A DNA stretch of 25,051 nt from an uncultured Bacteroidales bacterium (lineage in GTDB: Bacteria > Bacteroidota > Bacteroidia > Bacteroidales > UBA932), in assembly GCA_946545765.1 (NCBI GenBank), contig CAMNNS010000005.1, forward strand, positions 1-25,051. The letters are read 5' to 3'. The notes beneath the pieces were generated by a model. The model saw only the letters and a list, made by a program, of their open reading frames with translations. It did no database searches and was not told where the DNA came from. Of the stretch, positions 1-6,547 are shown piece after piece (position 1 is the stretch's first letter; each line of letters starts with the position of its first letter). The position numbers were made by a program, and so were the translations under genes.

Positions 1-857
1 AGGTTAAAGCGATGTTTAATGAAAGGGGGCAAAAGATAGAATCTGCAGGACCTTCTGTTCCAGTTTCTGTTCTTGGTTTAAATGGAGCACCTCAAGCAGG
101 TGATACATTTAATGTTTTTGAAAATGAGAGAGATGCAAAAGAGCTTGCAAATAAGAGAGAGCAACTTATCAGGATACAAGGTCTTAAAACTCAAAAGCAC
201 ATTACTTTGGAAGAGTTAGGTAGAAGAATTGCTATTGGAAATTTCAAAGAGCTTAATATCATTGTTAAAGGTGATGTTGATGGTTCTATAGAGGCATTAA
301 GTGACTCATTGATAAAATTATCTACTGAGGAGGTAAAGGTGAATGTAATTCACAAAGCAGTTGGAGAGATTTCAGAGTCTGATGTACTTTTAGCAGAAGC
401 ATCTGAGGCAATTATTATAGGTTTCCAGGTTCGCCCTTCTGTGAATGCAAGAAAGATGGCAGAGAAAGAGGAGATAGAAATTCGTTTATATTCTGTTATC
501 TATGATGCAATCAATGAGGTTAAGAGTGGTATAGAGGGTATGCTTGCCCCTGTTGAGAAAGAGGTGGTAACAGCAACACTTGAAGTAAGACAAACATTTA
601 AAATATCTAAGGTTGGAACTATTGCCGGTTGTATGGTAAAAGAGGGTAAGATAACAAGAGGCTCTAAAGTTAGACTTATCAGAGATGGTATTGTCGTTCA
701 TAGTGGAGTTTTAGGCTCTCTTAAAAGGGAGAAAGATGATGTTAAGGAGGTTCTATCGGGATACGATTGTGGAGCAGGAATAGATAATTTTAACGATATA
801 AAAGTAGGCGATATTATAGAAGCTTACAAAATAGAGGAGATAAAGAGAACACTTTAA
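1..857 (+). CDS. infB: Translation initiation factor IF-2, C-terminal part (partial)
   Basis: The 5' end lies outside the window; the frame is open from base 3 and gives 284 visible residues. IF-2 is the GTPase that brings initiator fMet-tRNA to the 30S subunit and promotes subunit joining. The visible part starts in the beta-barrel after the G domain (NERGQKIESAGPSVPV, then VLGLNGAPQAGD, both typical of IF-2), continues through the C1 domain (IIVKGDVDGSIEAL, then VGEISESDV and the VRPSVNARKMAE helix) and ends with the fMet-tRNA-binding C2 domain (VEVRQ-like TLEVRQTFKISKVGTIAG and SLKREKDDVKEV). It ends with TAA at a normal family C-terminus. A weak hairpin follows the stop. The G domain and N-terminal region cannot be judged. 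Confidence 0.97.
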   Translation, partial: VKAMFNERGQKIESAGPSVPVSVLGLNGAPQAGDTFNVFENERDAKELANKREQLIRIQGLKTQKHITLEELGRRIAIGNFKELNIIVKGDVDGSIEALSDSLIKLSTEEVKVNVIHKAVGEISESDVLLAEASEAIIIGFQVRPSVNARKMAEKEEIEIRLYSVIYDAINEVKSGIEGMLAPVEKEVVTATLEVRQTFKISKVGTIAGCMVKEGKITRGSKVRLIRDGIVVHSGVLGSLKREKDDVKEVLSGYDCGAGIDNFNDIKVGDIIEAYKIEEIKRTL

Positions 858-889
858 TTACTAAGCAAATTTAGTGATAGATATTTTTT
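857..889 (+). terminator. Weak candidate terminator after infB
   Basis: ATTACTAA (857-864) pairs with TTAGTGAT (871-878), with one G-T wobble and a 6-base loop. A six-T run follows at 884-889, five bases beyond the stem. The stem is short and AT-only apart from one G-C pair, so termination may be partial. Confidence 0.3.
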
Positions 890-949
890 AGTAAATGTTT
901 CCAAATCATAGAAATGTTAAGTTTTTAGAAATTATTTTGCGGAGTTTTT

Positions 950-1942
950 ATGGAAGTTACAGCAGAAGTTATCGCTCAACATTTTAATGGCGAGATAATA
1001 GGAGATCCTCAAGTTAAAGTTAGTCAAGTTGCTAAAATAGAATATGGTAAACCTCACAACATTTGTTTTTTAGCAAATCCAAAGTATCAACACTTTTTGT
1101 TGTCGAGTAATGCAGGTATTGTTATCGTGAGTAGGGCACTATTACCTAAAGAAAAAGTCAAGCCAACTCTGATTGTTGTAGAAGATGCTTATCAAGCTGT
1201 TGCTTCTCTATTAGATATGTTGAATACTCTAAAAAAGAGCAAAAAAAGGGGAAAATCTATCCTCTCTTATAGAGCGTTAAGTTCAAAGATCAGTAAAGGG
1301 GTTTACATAGGAAAGTTCTCTTATGTGGGAAGTAAAAGTGTTATAGGTAAGAATACACAAATTTATCCCCAAGTTTATATAGGTAATCATGTATCTATAG
1401 GGGAGAATGTTACAATATACCCCGGGGTAAAAATCTATGATTCTTGTAAAGTAGGAGATAATTGCATACTACATGCAAATGTTGTAATAGGTTCAGATGG
1501 TTTTGGTTTTGCCCCCACTCCCGATGGATCTTATAAAAAAATACCTCAAACAGGAAATGTTATTGTTGAAGATGATGTAGAGATAGGTTCTAACACTGTA
1601 ATAGATAGAGCTACAATGGGTTCTACAATTGTTAAGAAAGGAGTGAAGTTAGATAATCTTATACAAGTGGCACATAATGTAGAGATTGGAGAAAATACAG
1701 TTATAGCAGCTCAATCGGGAATTGCAGGTAGCACAAAGATAGGTAAAAATTGTATGTTTGGTGGTCAGACAGGTGTAGCAGGTCATATTACAGTTGCAGA
1801 TGGTTGTAAATGTAGTGCTCAAACAGGGATACAGGGCTCTGTTTCAGAGGAACAGGCAAAGAGGGGTGTCATGGGTACTCCAGCGATAGATCTAATGACA
1901 TATATGAGGTGTTATGCTAAATTTAAGCACCTTGCAGATTAA
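950..1942 (+). CDS. lpxD: UDP-3-O-acylglucosamine N-acyltransferase LpxD
   Basis: LpxD transfers a 3-hydroxyacyl chain from acyl carrier protein to the 2-amino group of UDP-3-O-acylglucosamine, the third step of lipid A synthesis in the cytoplasm. The 330-residue length fits the family. The N-terminal uridine-binding domain (about residues 1-100) has a typical ICFLANPKY segment. It is followed by a left-handed beta-helix of hexapeptide repeats (about 105-300, e.g. IGKNTQIYPQVYIGNHVSIG). His242 in IQVAHNVEIG matches the catalytic histidine of the family. The C-terminal part is helical, as in trimeric LpxD. It heads the lpxD-lpxC-fabZ-lpxA block. No Shine-Dalgarno sequence is seen, as is normal for the phylum. 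Confidence 0.96.
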   Translation: MEVTAEVIAQHFNGEIIGDPQVKVSQVAKIEYGKPHNICFLANPKYQHFLLSSNAGIVIVSRALLPKEKVKPTLIVVEDAYQAVASLLDMLNTLKKSKKRGKSILSYRALSSKISKGVYIGKFSYVGSKSVIGKNTQIYPQVYIGNHVSIGENVTIYPGVKIYDSCKVGDNCILHANVVIGSDGFGFAPTPDGSYKKIPQTGNVIVEDDVEIGSNTVIDRATMGSTIVKKGVKLDNLIQVAHNVEIGENTVIAAQSGIAGSTKIGKNCMFGGQTGVAGHITVADGCKCSAQTGIQGSVSEEQAKRGVMGTPAIDLMTYMRCYAKFKHLAD

Positions 1943-1962
1943 CACTCTTTTTTTTATATTTG
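1932..1962 (+). promoter_or_regulatory. Bacteroidetes-type promoter for lpxC
   Basis: TTG (1932-1934), a 20-base spacer and TATATTTG (1955-1962) match the Bacteroidetes -33/-7 consensus TTTG/TAnnTTTG. The -33 element lies in the last codons of lpxD. Transcription would begin near 1969, about 12 bases before the lpxC ATG. This rules out the in-frame TTG at 1960, which lies inside the -7 element, as the lpxC start. Confidence 0.7.
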
Positions 1963-1980
1963 CAAAAAGCGAAGAACAGA

Positions 1981-2916
1981 ATGATGTACACAAATCAACA
2001 TACTTTAAAAGGGATATACGAATTCTCAGGTAAGGGACTTCATACAGGCAAAAAGGTAAATATGAGAATAGAGCCTGCTCCCGCCAATTTCGGAATTCAA
2101 TTTAAGAGGGCAGATTTAGGTGAGAGTGTTCCTTTGGTAGAAGCTTGTGTAGATTATGTCAGTGCAACATCTCGAGGGACAACATTAGATAAAGATGGTA
2201 TAAGAATTTTAACTTTAGAACATTTGATGGGTGCTCTTTATGCTATGCATATAGATAATGCCCTAATAACTTTAGATTCAGAAGAGGTACCAATTTTAGA
2301 TGGAAGTGCAAAATTATATGCAGAAGCTTTTATTAAGGATGGATTAGAGGAGCAGAATGCACCACGAAAGTATTTAGTATTAGATAGAAAGGTGGTTTGC
2401 AGAAATGTATCTGGTTCTGAAATGGTTGTTTATCCCGATGACCATTTTTCTATAGATGTTATGATAGATTTTGGTTCAAGAGTTCTTGGTAATCAATATG
2501 CACGCTTTGACTCAAACACCAATTTCCCAATAGATATAGCCCCTTGTAGAACATTTGTCTTTTTCCATGAATTGGAACCACTTTTCAAAAATAACCTTAT
2601 AAAGGGTGGAGATTTAGATAATGCCCTTGTTATAGTTGAAAATCCTGTTCCGCAAGAAGAGTTGGATAGATTGGCTAAGATATTTAATGTTAAAGTATTA
2701 GAGAGGGTGCCAGAGGGATATTTGAGCCACACCTCTCTTAGGTTTCAAAATGAATGTGCTCGCCATAAGTTGTTAGATGTTTTAGGCGATTTTTCTCTTG
2801 TTGGATACCCAATTAAAGGAAAAGTTATAGCTTACAAGAGTGGGCATTCAATAAATAGTACTATCGCGAGGGAGCTAAGAACCTTGGCACTCAGACAATT
2901 TAAAAGAAGTTACTGA
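1981..2916 (+). CDS. lpxC: UDP-3-O-acyl-N-acetylglucosamine deacetylase LpxC (unfused)
   Basis: LpxC is the zinc deacetylase that makes the committed step of lipid A synthesis. The ATG at 1981 gives 311 residues; a second ATG follows at once, and an upstream in-frame TTG at 1960 overlaps the promoter -7 box. Zinc ligands and catalytic residues are visible: Glu80-His81 in TLEHLMGAL, His262 and Asp266 in RHKLLDVLGD, and His289 in SGHSINS. The middle contains the FKNNLIKGGDLDNALVI segment expected in Bacteroidetes LpxC. In most Bacteroidetes LpxC continues into FabZ as one bifunctional protein; here it ends with TGA and fabZ begins 37 bases later in another frame. Its own promoter sits in the end of lpxD. 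Confidence 0.96.
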   Translation: MMYTNQHTLKGIYEFSGKGLHTGKKVNMRIEPAPANFGIQFKRADLGESVPLVEACVDYVSATSRGTTLDKDGIRILTLEHLMGALYAMHIDNALITLDSEEVPILDGSAKLYAEAFIKDGLEEQNAPRKYLVLDRKVVCRNVSGSEMVVYPDDHFSIDVMIDFGSRVLGNQYARFDSNTNFPIDIAPCRTFVFFHELEPLFKNNLIKGGDLDNALVIVENPVPQEELDRLAKIFNVKVLERVPEGYLSHTSLRFQNECARHKLLDVLGDFSLVGYPIKGKVIAYKSGHSINSTIARELRTLALRQFKRSY

Positions 2917-2953
2917 TAAAACATAATCATACAACTAAAATAATAACAGATAT

Positions 2954-3472
2954 ATGGCACAAGATTTAGAAAAAATTAAAGAGATAAGAAAAAGGCTTTC
3001 AGAGGCACCAAAGTATGATGCTAATTTAAAGCCTGTTTATGATATAGCAGGCATCCAGAAATTATTGCCTCATCGTCCTCCTTTCTTAATGGTTGATAGA
3101 ATTTTAGAAATAGAAGAAGATTCAATCGTTGGGATAAAAACTATTGGGGTAAATGAGTGGTATTTCCAAGGCCATTTCCCAACAGAGCCTGTTGTGCCGG
3201 GAGTTCTTTTAATTGAGGCAATGGCACAAGTTGGTGGAATATTAGTTTTAAGAGGTGTAGATGAACCAGAGAAATATTCTACCTACTTTGCAAAAGTTAA
3301 TAATTTTAAATTTCGTCAAAAAGTTGTTCCAGGTGATGTAGTTGTGTTTAAATTGGTAATTACAGAGCCGTTAAACCATTCAATAGTTAGTATGAGTGGT
3401 AAAGCGTGGGTGGGGGATAATGTTGTTTGTGAGGGAGATATGGTTGCTCAGGTTATAAAAAATAAAGAATAA
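2954..3472 (+). CDS. fabZ: 3-hydroxyacyl-[acyl-carrier-protein] dehydratase FabZ (unfused, N-terminal extension)
   Basis: FabZ dehydrates 3-hydroxyacyl-ACP in fatty-acid elongation, competing with LpxA/LpxD for the same substrate pool. The 172-residue protein is a single hotdog domain (about 45-170) with LLPHRPPFLMVDRI, catalytic His74 in QGHFPTEPVVPG and Glu88 in LLIEAMAQ. FabZ is usually about 150 residues; the extra N-terminal 40 residues are charged (KIKEIRKRLSEAPKYD) and then read KPVYDIAGIQKLLPHR, which resembles the linker before FabZ in the fused LpxC-FabZ proteins of the phylum (from memory). The gap to lpxC is 37 bases and to lpxA 16 bases, so co-transcription is likely. Confidence 0.95.
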   Translation: MAQDLEKIKEIRKRLSEAPKYDANLKPVYDIAGIQKLLPHRPPFLMVDRILEIEEDSIVGIKTIGVNEWYFQGHFPTEPVVPGVLLIEAMAQVGGILVLRGVDEPEKYSTYFAKVNNFKFRQKVVPGDVVVFKLVITEPLNHSIVSMSGKAWVGDNVVCEGDMVAQVIKNKE

Positions 3473-3488
3473 AAAAATATAAAAATTG

Positions 3489-4280
3489 ATGGAAAATACA
3501 TTTGTACACCCGAATGCAAAAATTGGAAAAAATGTAATCATTAGTCCAGGGGCTATTATTGCTGAACATGTTGAGATAGGCGATGGTACTTGGATTGGGC
3601 CGTATGCAGCGATAAATGATTATGTTAAGATTGGAACTAATTGTAAGATTTATAATGGGGCGATTGTAGGGGCAATACCTCAAGATTTGAAATTTAAGGA
3701 GGAGGTCTCTTATGTAGAGATAGGGAATAATGTCGTGATAAGAGAATATTGTACAGTAAGCAGGGGTACAATGGCAAGTGGGAAAAATATAACAAAGATT
3801 GGAGATAACTCTTTCTTAATGGCTTATGTGCATGTGGCTCACGATTGTAATATAGGTAAAAATGTAATTTTGGTGAGCTATACAGGTTTGGCAGGTGAAA
3901 CAGATGTAGATGACTGGGCTATTATTGGTGGTTCGTCTGCTGTCCATCAGTTTACCCGTATTGGTCCTCATGCGATGTTATCGGGAGGTTCATATTTAGG
4001 GAAAGATGTACCACCTTTTGCAATGGTAGGGAAACGACCAGTCTCTTTTTGTGGAATTAATGTTGTGGGGTTAAAGAGAAGAGGTTTCTCTAATGATCAG
4101 ATAGAGAGGATTAGAGATGTATATAGGGTTTTATATCAAAGTGGGTTAAATGTAACTGATGCATGTAAGAAAGCAGAGGCTGAAGTCCCTGAAAGTGAGG
4201 AAAAAAGATTAATCTTAGACTTTGTTGCAGCATCTAAGAGAGGGATTGTCCCTTTTGATAATAAAAATAGCGTAGAATAA
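3489..4280 (+). CDS. lpxA: Acyl-ACP--UDP-N-acetylglucosamine O-acyltransferase LpxA
   Basis: LpxA adds the first 3-hydroxyacyl chain to UDP-GlcNAc, starting lipid A synthesis. The ATG at 3489 gives 263 residues, the usual length; a TTG codon just before it is in frame but less likely. An N-terminal left-handed beta-helix of hexapeptide repeats (about 1-185, beginning FVHPNAKIGKNVIISPGAII) carries His118 in YVHVAHDCNIG, matching the catalytic histidine of the family. The helical C-terminal domain contains GLKRRGFSNDQIERI, typical of LpxA. It follows fabZ in the same operon. lpxB, the next lipid A gene, is not nearby. Confidence 0.96.
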   Translation: MENTFVHPNAKIGKNVIISPGAIIAEHVEIGDGTWIGPYAAINDYVKIGTNCKIYNGAIVGAIPQDLKFKEEVSYVEIGNNVVIREYCTVSRGTMASGKNITKIGDNSFLMAYVHVAHDCNIGKNVILVSYTGLAGETDVDDWAIIGGSSAVHQFTRIGPHAMLSGGSYLGKDVPPFAMVGKRPVSFCGINVVGLKRRGFSNDQIERIRDVYRVLYQSGLNVTDACKKAEAEVPESEEKRLILDFVAASKRGIVPFDNKNSVE

Positions 4281-4290
4281 GATTCTTCTT

Positions 4291-4983
4291 TTGAATAAAA
4301 TAAATTTATATAGGTGGAACAGATGTCTGCTAACAACAGCATACTTTCCACCTATTGATTTTTTTGTTGCCCTCGCAAATTCAAATGAGATTTTCATAGA
4401 ATCTAAAGAGAATTTCCAAAAACAATCATACCGAAATAGGACAAATATATTATCGGCAAATGGGGTGTTATCTTTATCTATTCCTATAAAAAGAGGGGGA
4501 GAACTTAATACTCATAAAATCGCTATAAATCAGATAGAAATAGATTATTCAGTTGATTGGGTTATACAGCATAAGAGGGCGATAGAAGCTGCCTATATGA
4601 ACTCACCTTTTTTTATCTATTACAAAGATGATATATTCTCTATTTTGGATAAAAAAATTGCTAAACTCTTTGATTTAAATAGTGCTTTAATAGAAAAGTT
4701 AGTTTTCTTATGTGGCATTAACAAAAAGCTCTCTTACACAGAAAATTTTGAGAACTATATTTCTAATAACCCAACTCGTGAATTAGTTGGTAGAGAGCAA
4801 ATTGATTTAAGGGGTATAATACATCCCAAATATAACGGAGAATCTTTATTAAGGTTGTTAAATATGGAAAAACCCTACTGGCAAGTCTTTACCAAGCAGG
4901 GTTTTATAACAAATTTATCTATTTTAGACCTTCTGTTTAATGAAGGACCTAATAGTATATCTTTTTTAATGTTAGAATCTTAA
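4291..4983 (+). CDS. WbqC-family protein
   Basis: This 230-residue protein resembles the WbqC family, whose members occur in O-antigen and polysaccharide loci and whose reaction is poorly defined. The family N-terminus is seen in LLTTAYFPPIDFFVALA, followed by a conserved basic segment with YRNRTNILSANG and SLSIPIKRG, then the VDWVIQHKRAIEAAYMNSPFF helix. The likely start is a TTG at 4291: there is no in-frame ATG before the conserved region, and an in-frame stop lies at 4273-4275; CTG at 4327 is a poor alternative. It begins 10 bases after lpxA and so probably belongs to the lipid A operon. Its last 12 bases overlap the end of the convergent porin gene. Confidence 0.8.
   Translation: MNKINLYRWNRCLLTTAYFPPIDFFVALANSNEIFIESKENFQKQSYRNRTNILSANGVLSLSIPIKRGGELNTHKIAINQIEIDYSVDWVIQHKRAIEAAYMNSPFFIYYKDDIFSILDKKIAKLFDLNSALIEKLVFLCGINKKLSYTENFENYISNNPTRELVGREQIDLRGIIHPKYNGESLLRLLNMEKPYWQVFTKQGFITNLSILDLLFNEGPNSISFLMLES
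4869..4905 (-). terminator. Probable terminator of the minus-strand porin transcript, inside the WbqC gene
   Basis: AAAACCCT (4869-4876) pairs with AGGGTTTT (4898-4905); further inner pairs (CT with AG, G with C) extend it with two mismatches. Read on the minus strand, the hairpin ends in five T residues. It lies about 67 bases past the porin stop, within the coding region of the convergent gene. It is not well placed to act on the plus strand. Confidence 0.5.
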
Positions 4984-5925
4984 TCCGATAGTGAATAATA
5001 GTTTCCAATTATTTCTTTCATAAGCTTTTGTAGCATTAGAAGTTACAAAGGCTGTTGCCAAATCACTACCATCTAAAACTACATCTGTACTTTTAAGTGT
5101 ACGAGAAAATCCTAAATCTGCAAAAAATCCATTTTGATTAGAATATCCTATACCAAGCGAACCAATAAAGTTCTCGATATTTATATCTTTAATACCACTA
5201 TTACTATATTGGAAACCAGCTCGTAAAGAGACATTGTGAACAGGATTTATTTCTGCTCCAATTCTTACCTTATCTACCCTTGTGTAAGACTTTTTGATAA
5301 TATCATTTATGTCGGAAAAATCTTCAAAATTATTCTGGTCTTTTATTCTCATTTGAGAAAGATCTGTACCCTCATAATCAAAGCTAAGTGTGCCATATGG
5401 GTGGGTAAAAGCAAATCCTACATTATAAGAGAATGGGGTAGTAATTCTATAGTCCATCTCCACATCGGGAGTAGAAAGCTCAGCTGTGTAGTTTGTACCA
5501 AGCGATGAGTTCATAGCCCAATAAGCTCTATCTGTTAAATAGTAAACAGTTGGGGTAGAGACAGCAGCACCTAATCTTATATTTTTAGTTGGGGTATAAA
5601 TGATACCAACTTTTCCACCAATGCCACTTCCTGTAGTCTTTTGCTCATAGTAATAATCCATATAATTAAAATCCCCAGACTCTGTAGCATCTTCTGAATA
5701 GCCTTCACATATCCTACTCCATATAGTTGTAAGAGTGATATTTGCACCAATATACAATTCGTTATTAAAATTCAATCCAACATTTAAATCGGTAGCATCA
5801 TTATGTCCAAAAGTTTTTCTATGAAATGACTGTTTTATACCTAATTGCTCTGTTGGGACAAAAGCGGTTCCTGCTGAATTGACATTTATGAGAGAAGTAT
5901 TCCAAGCTAAGATAGATGGCCACAT
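4972..5925 (-). CDS. OmpP1/FadL-family protein, C-terminal fragment after the TAA
   Basis: This is the remaining 317 residues of the barrel, counted from the first in-frame ATG after the stop. It contains alternating beta-strand patterns (DLNVGLNFNNELYIGANITL, IRLGAAVSTP, GTLSFDYEG, KVRIGAEINPVHNVSLRAGF) and ends in a C-terminal aromatic strand, WKLLFTIGLRF, as outer-membrane barrels do. It has no signal peptide and no ribosome-binding site at the ATG, so it is best read as the tail of the interrupted gene, not as a separate protein. Confidence 0.6.
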   Translation of the reverse strand: MWPSILAWNTSLINVNSAGTAFVPTEQLGIKQSFHRKTFGHNDATDLNVGLNFNNELYIGANITLTTIWSRICEGYSEDATESGDFNYMDYYYEQKTTGSGIGGKVGIIYTPTKNIRLGAAVSTPTVYYLTDRAYWAMNSSLGTNYTAELSTPDVEMDYRITTPFSYNVGFAFTHPYGTLSFDYEGTDLSQMRIKDQNNFEDFSDINDIIKKSYTRVDKVRIGAEINPVHNVSLRAGFQYSNSGIKDINIENFIGSLGIGYSNQNGFFADLGFSRTLKSTDVVLDGSDLATAFVTSNATKAYERNNWKLLFTIGLRF

Positions 5926-5958
5926 CCCCGGACCAAAATTTTTATAAGGATTTAGACC

Positions 5959-6492
5959 TTACTGCTCATTGATGTCCATATCTGTTGCTTTAGCCGGATC
6001 TAAATTATTCTGAGTAAAATCTGCCAGATATTCTACAAAAGTTGGGTCATTTGTATTTTGCCTATTTATAGCTCTTTCTCTTGTGTTGTAATTATTTAAT
6101 TTAGTATATACTACTCCAAACGACCAACCAACCAAACCTATCCTATAACCAGTGTCAAAATTAAAGACACCACCAGCATTTGATATACCAAATGTATTTC
6201 TTTTACTCTTATATGTTTGACCGAATAAATCTGATGTTGTAGTGACAAAATTAAAAGAAGGAGTAAACGATACTTCGCTGAATTTATATACTCCCGATGA
6301 AGCTGGATTTATATTAATTGCACCAATATCACCTCCAAGTGCTGTTAGAGCATTTCCAATACCTATACCCCTTGCAGTACCTTCTCTCTGCCAATTAGAT
6401 ATAGAATATGCGCTAAAATCATTTTGTGCATATATTTGAGTTGAACAAACTATAATCAACAACAATATGGCAATAGAAAATAATCTTTTCAT
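5959..6492 (-). CDS. OmpP1/FadL-family protein, N-terminal fragment before the TAA
   Basis: This 177-residue piece would be the translated product if the TAA is real. It starts with a Sec signal peptide (MKRLFSIAILLLIIVCSTQIYA, cut near residue 22). The conserved N-terminus of the family follows: GTARGIGIGNALTALGGDIG, then INPASSGVYKFSEVSFTPS. This forms the plug and first strands of the barrel. It ends in ATDMDINEQ. Without the remaining strands it could not form a closed barrel, so it is probably non-functional alone. Confidence 0.7.
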   Translation of the reverse strand: MKRLFSIAILLLIIVCSTQIYAQNDFSAYSISNWQREGTARGIGIGNALTALGGDIGAININPASSGVYKFSEVSFTPSFNFVTTTSDLFGQTYKSKRNTFGISNAGGVFNFDTGYRIGLVGWSFGVVYTKLNNYNTRERAINRQNTNDPTFVEYLADFTQNNLDPAKATDMDINEQ

Positions 6493-6535
6493 CTCTTTAT
6501 AATTTTAAATAGATTAGACAATAGGTTTACTAACT

Positions 6536-6545
6536 TATCGCGATA
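6536..6545. other. Palindrome TATCGCGATA between lipoprotein stop and porin gene
   Basis: This perfect 10-base palindrome sits just past the stop of the lipoprotein gene and 44 bases before the porin ATG. No T-run follows, so it is not a terminator. Its role is unknown; TCGCGA is found seven times in the window. Confidence 0.35.
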
Positions 6546-6547
6546 GG

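Larger units (their letters stand above)
4972..6492 (-). pseudogene. OmpP1/FadL-family outer-membrane protein gene with an internal in-frame TAA
   Basis: One reading frame from the ATG at 6492 to the TAA at 4972 encodes an outer-membrane beta-barrel of the OmpP1/FadL/TodX family (often labelled hemin receptor or long-chain fatty-acid transporter in Bacteroidales). The full frame is 506 codons, close to the family length, but codon 178 (5961-5959) is TAA. The frame is not shifted: the codons after the stop read GLNPYKNFGPG and lead straight into MWPSILAW. No other lesion is visible. Possible explanations are a recent nonsense mutation (a one-base change from CAA, GAA, TAT or similar), a sequence error, or read-through. 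Since TAA ends most other genes here, a changed code is unlikely. The gene follows the aromatic-rich lipoprotein on the same strand with a 55-base gap. Confidence 0.8.

Noticed and set aside
5959..5961. TAA as a reassigned or selenocysteine-like codon
   Set aside because: TAA ends most genes in the window and no recoding structure is seen; selenocysteine uses TGA. A nonsense change or error is simpler.
4972..6492. Identification of the porin as PorV/LptO of the type IX secretion system
   Set aside because: PorV is also in the FadL-like superfamily, but no porU or other type IX gene is adjacent, and the roughly 506-codon frame is longer than PorV as I recall it.
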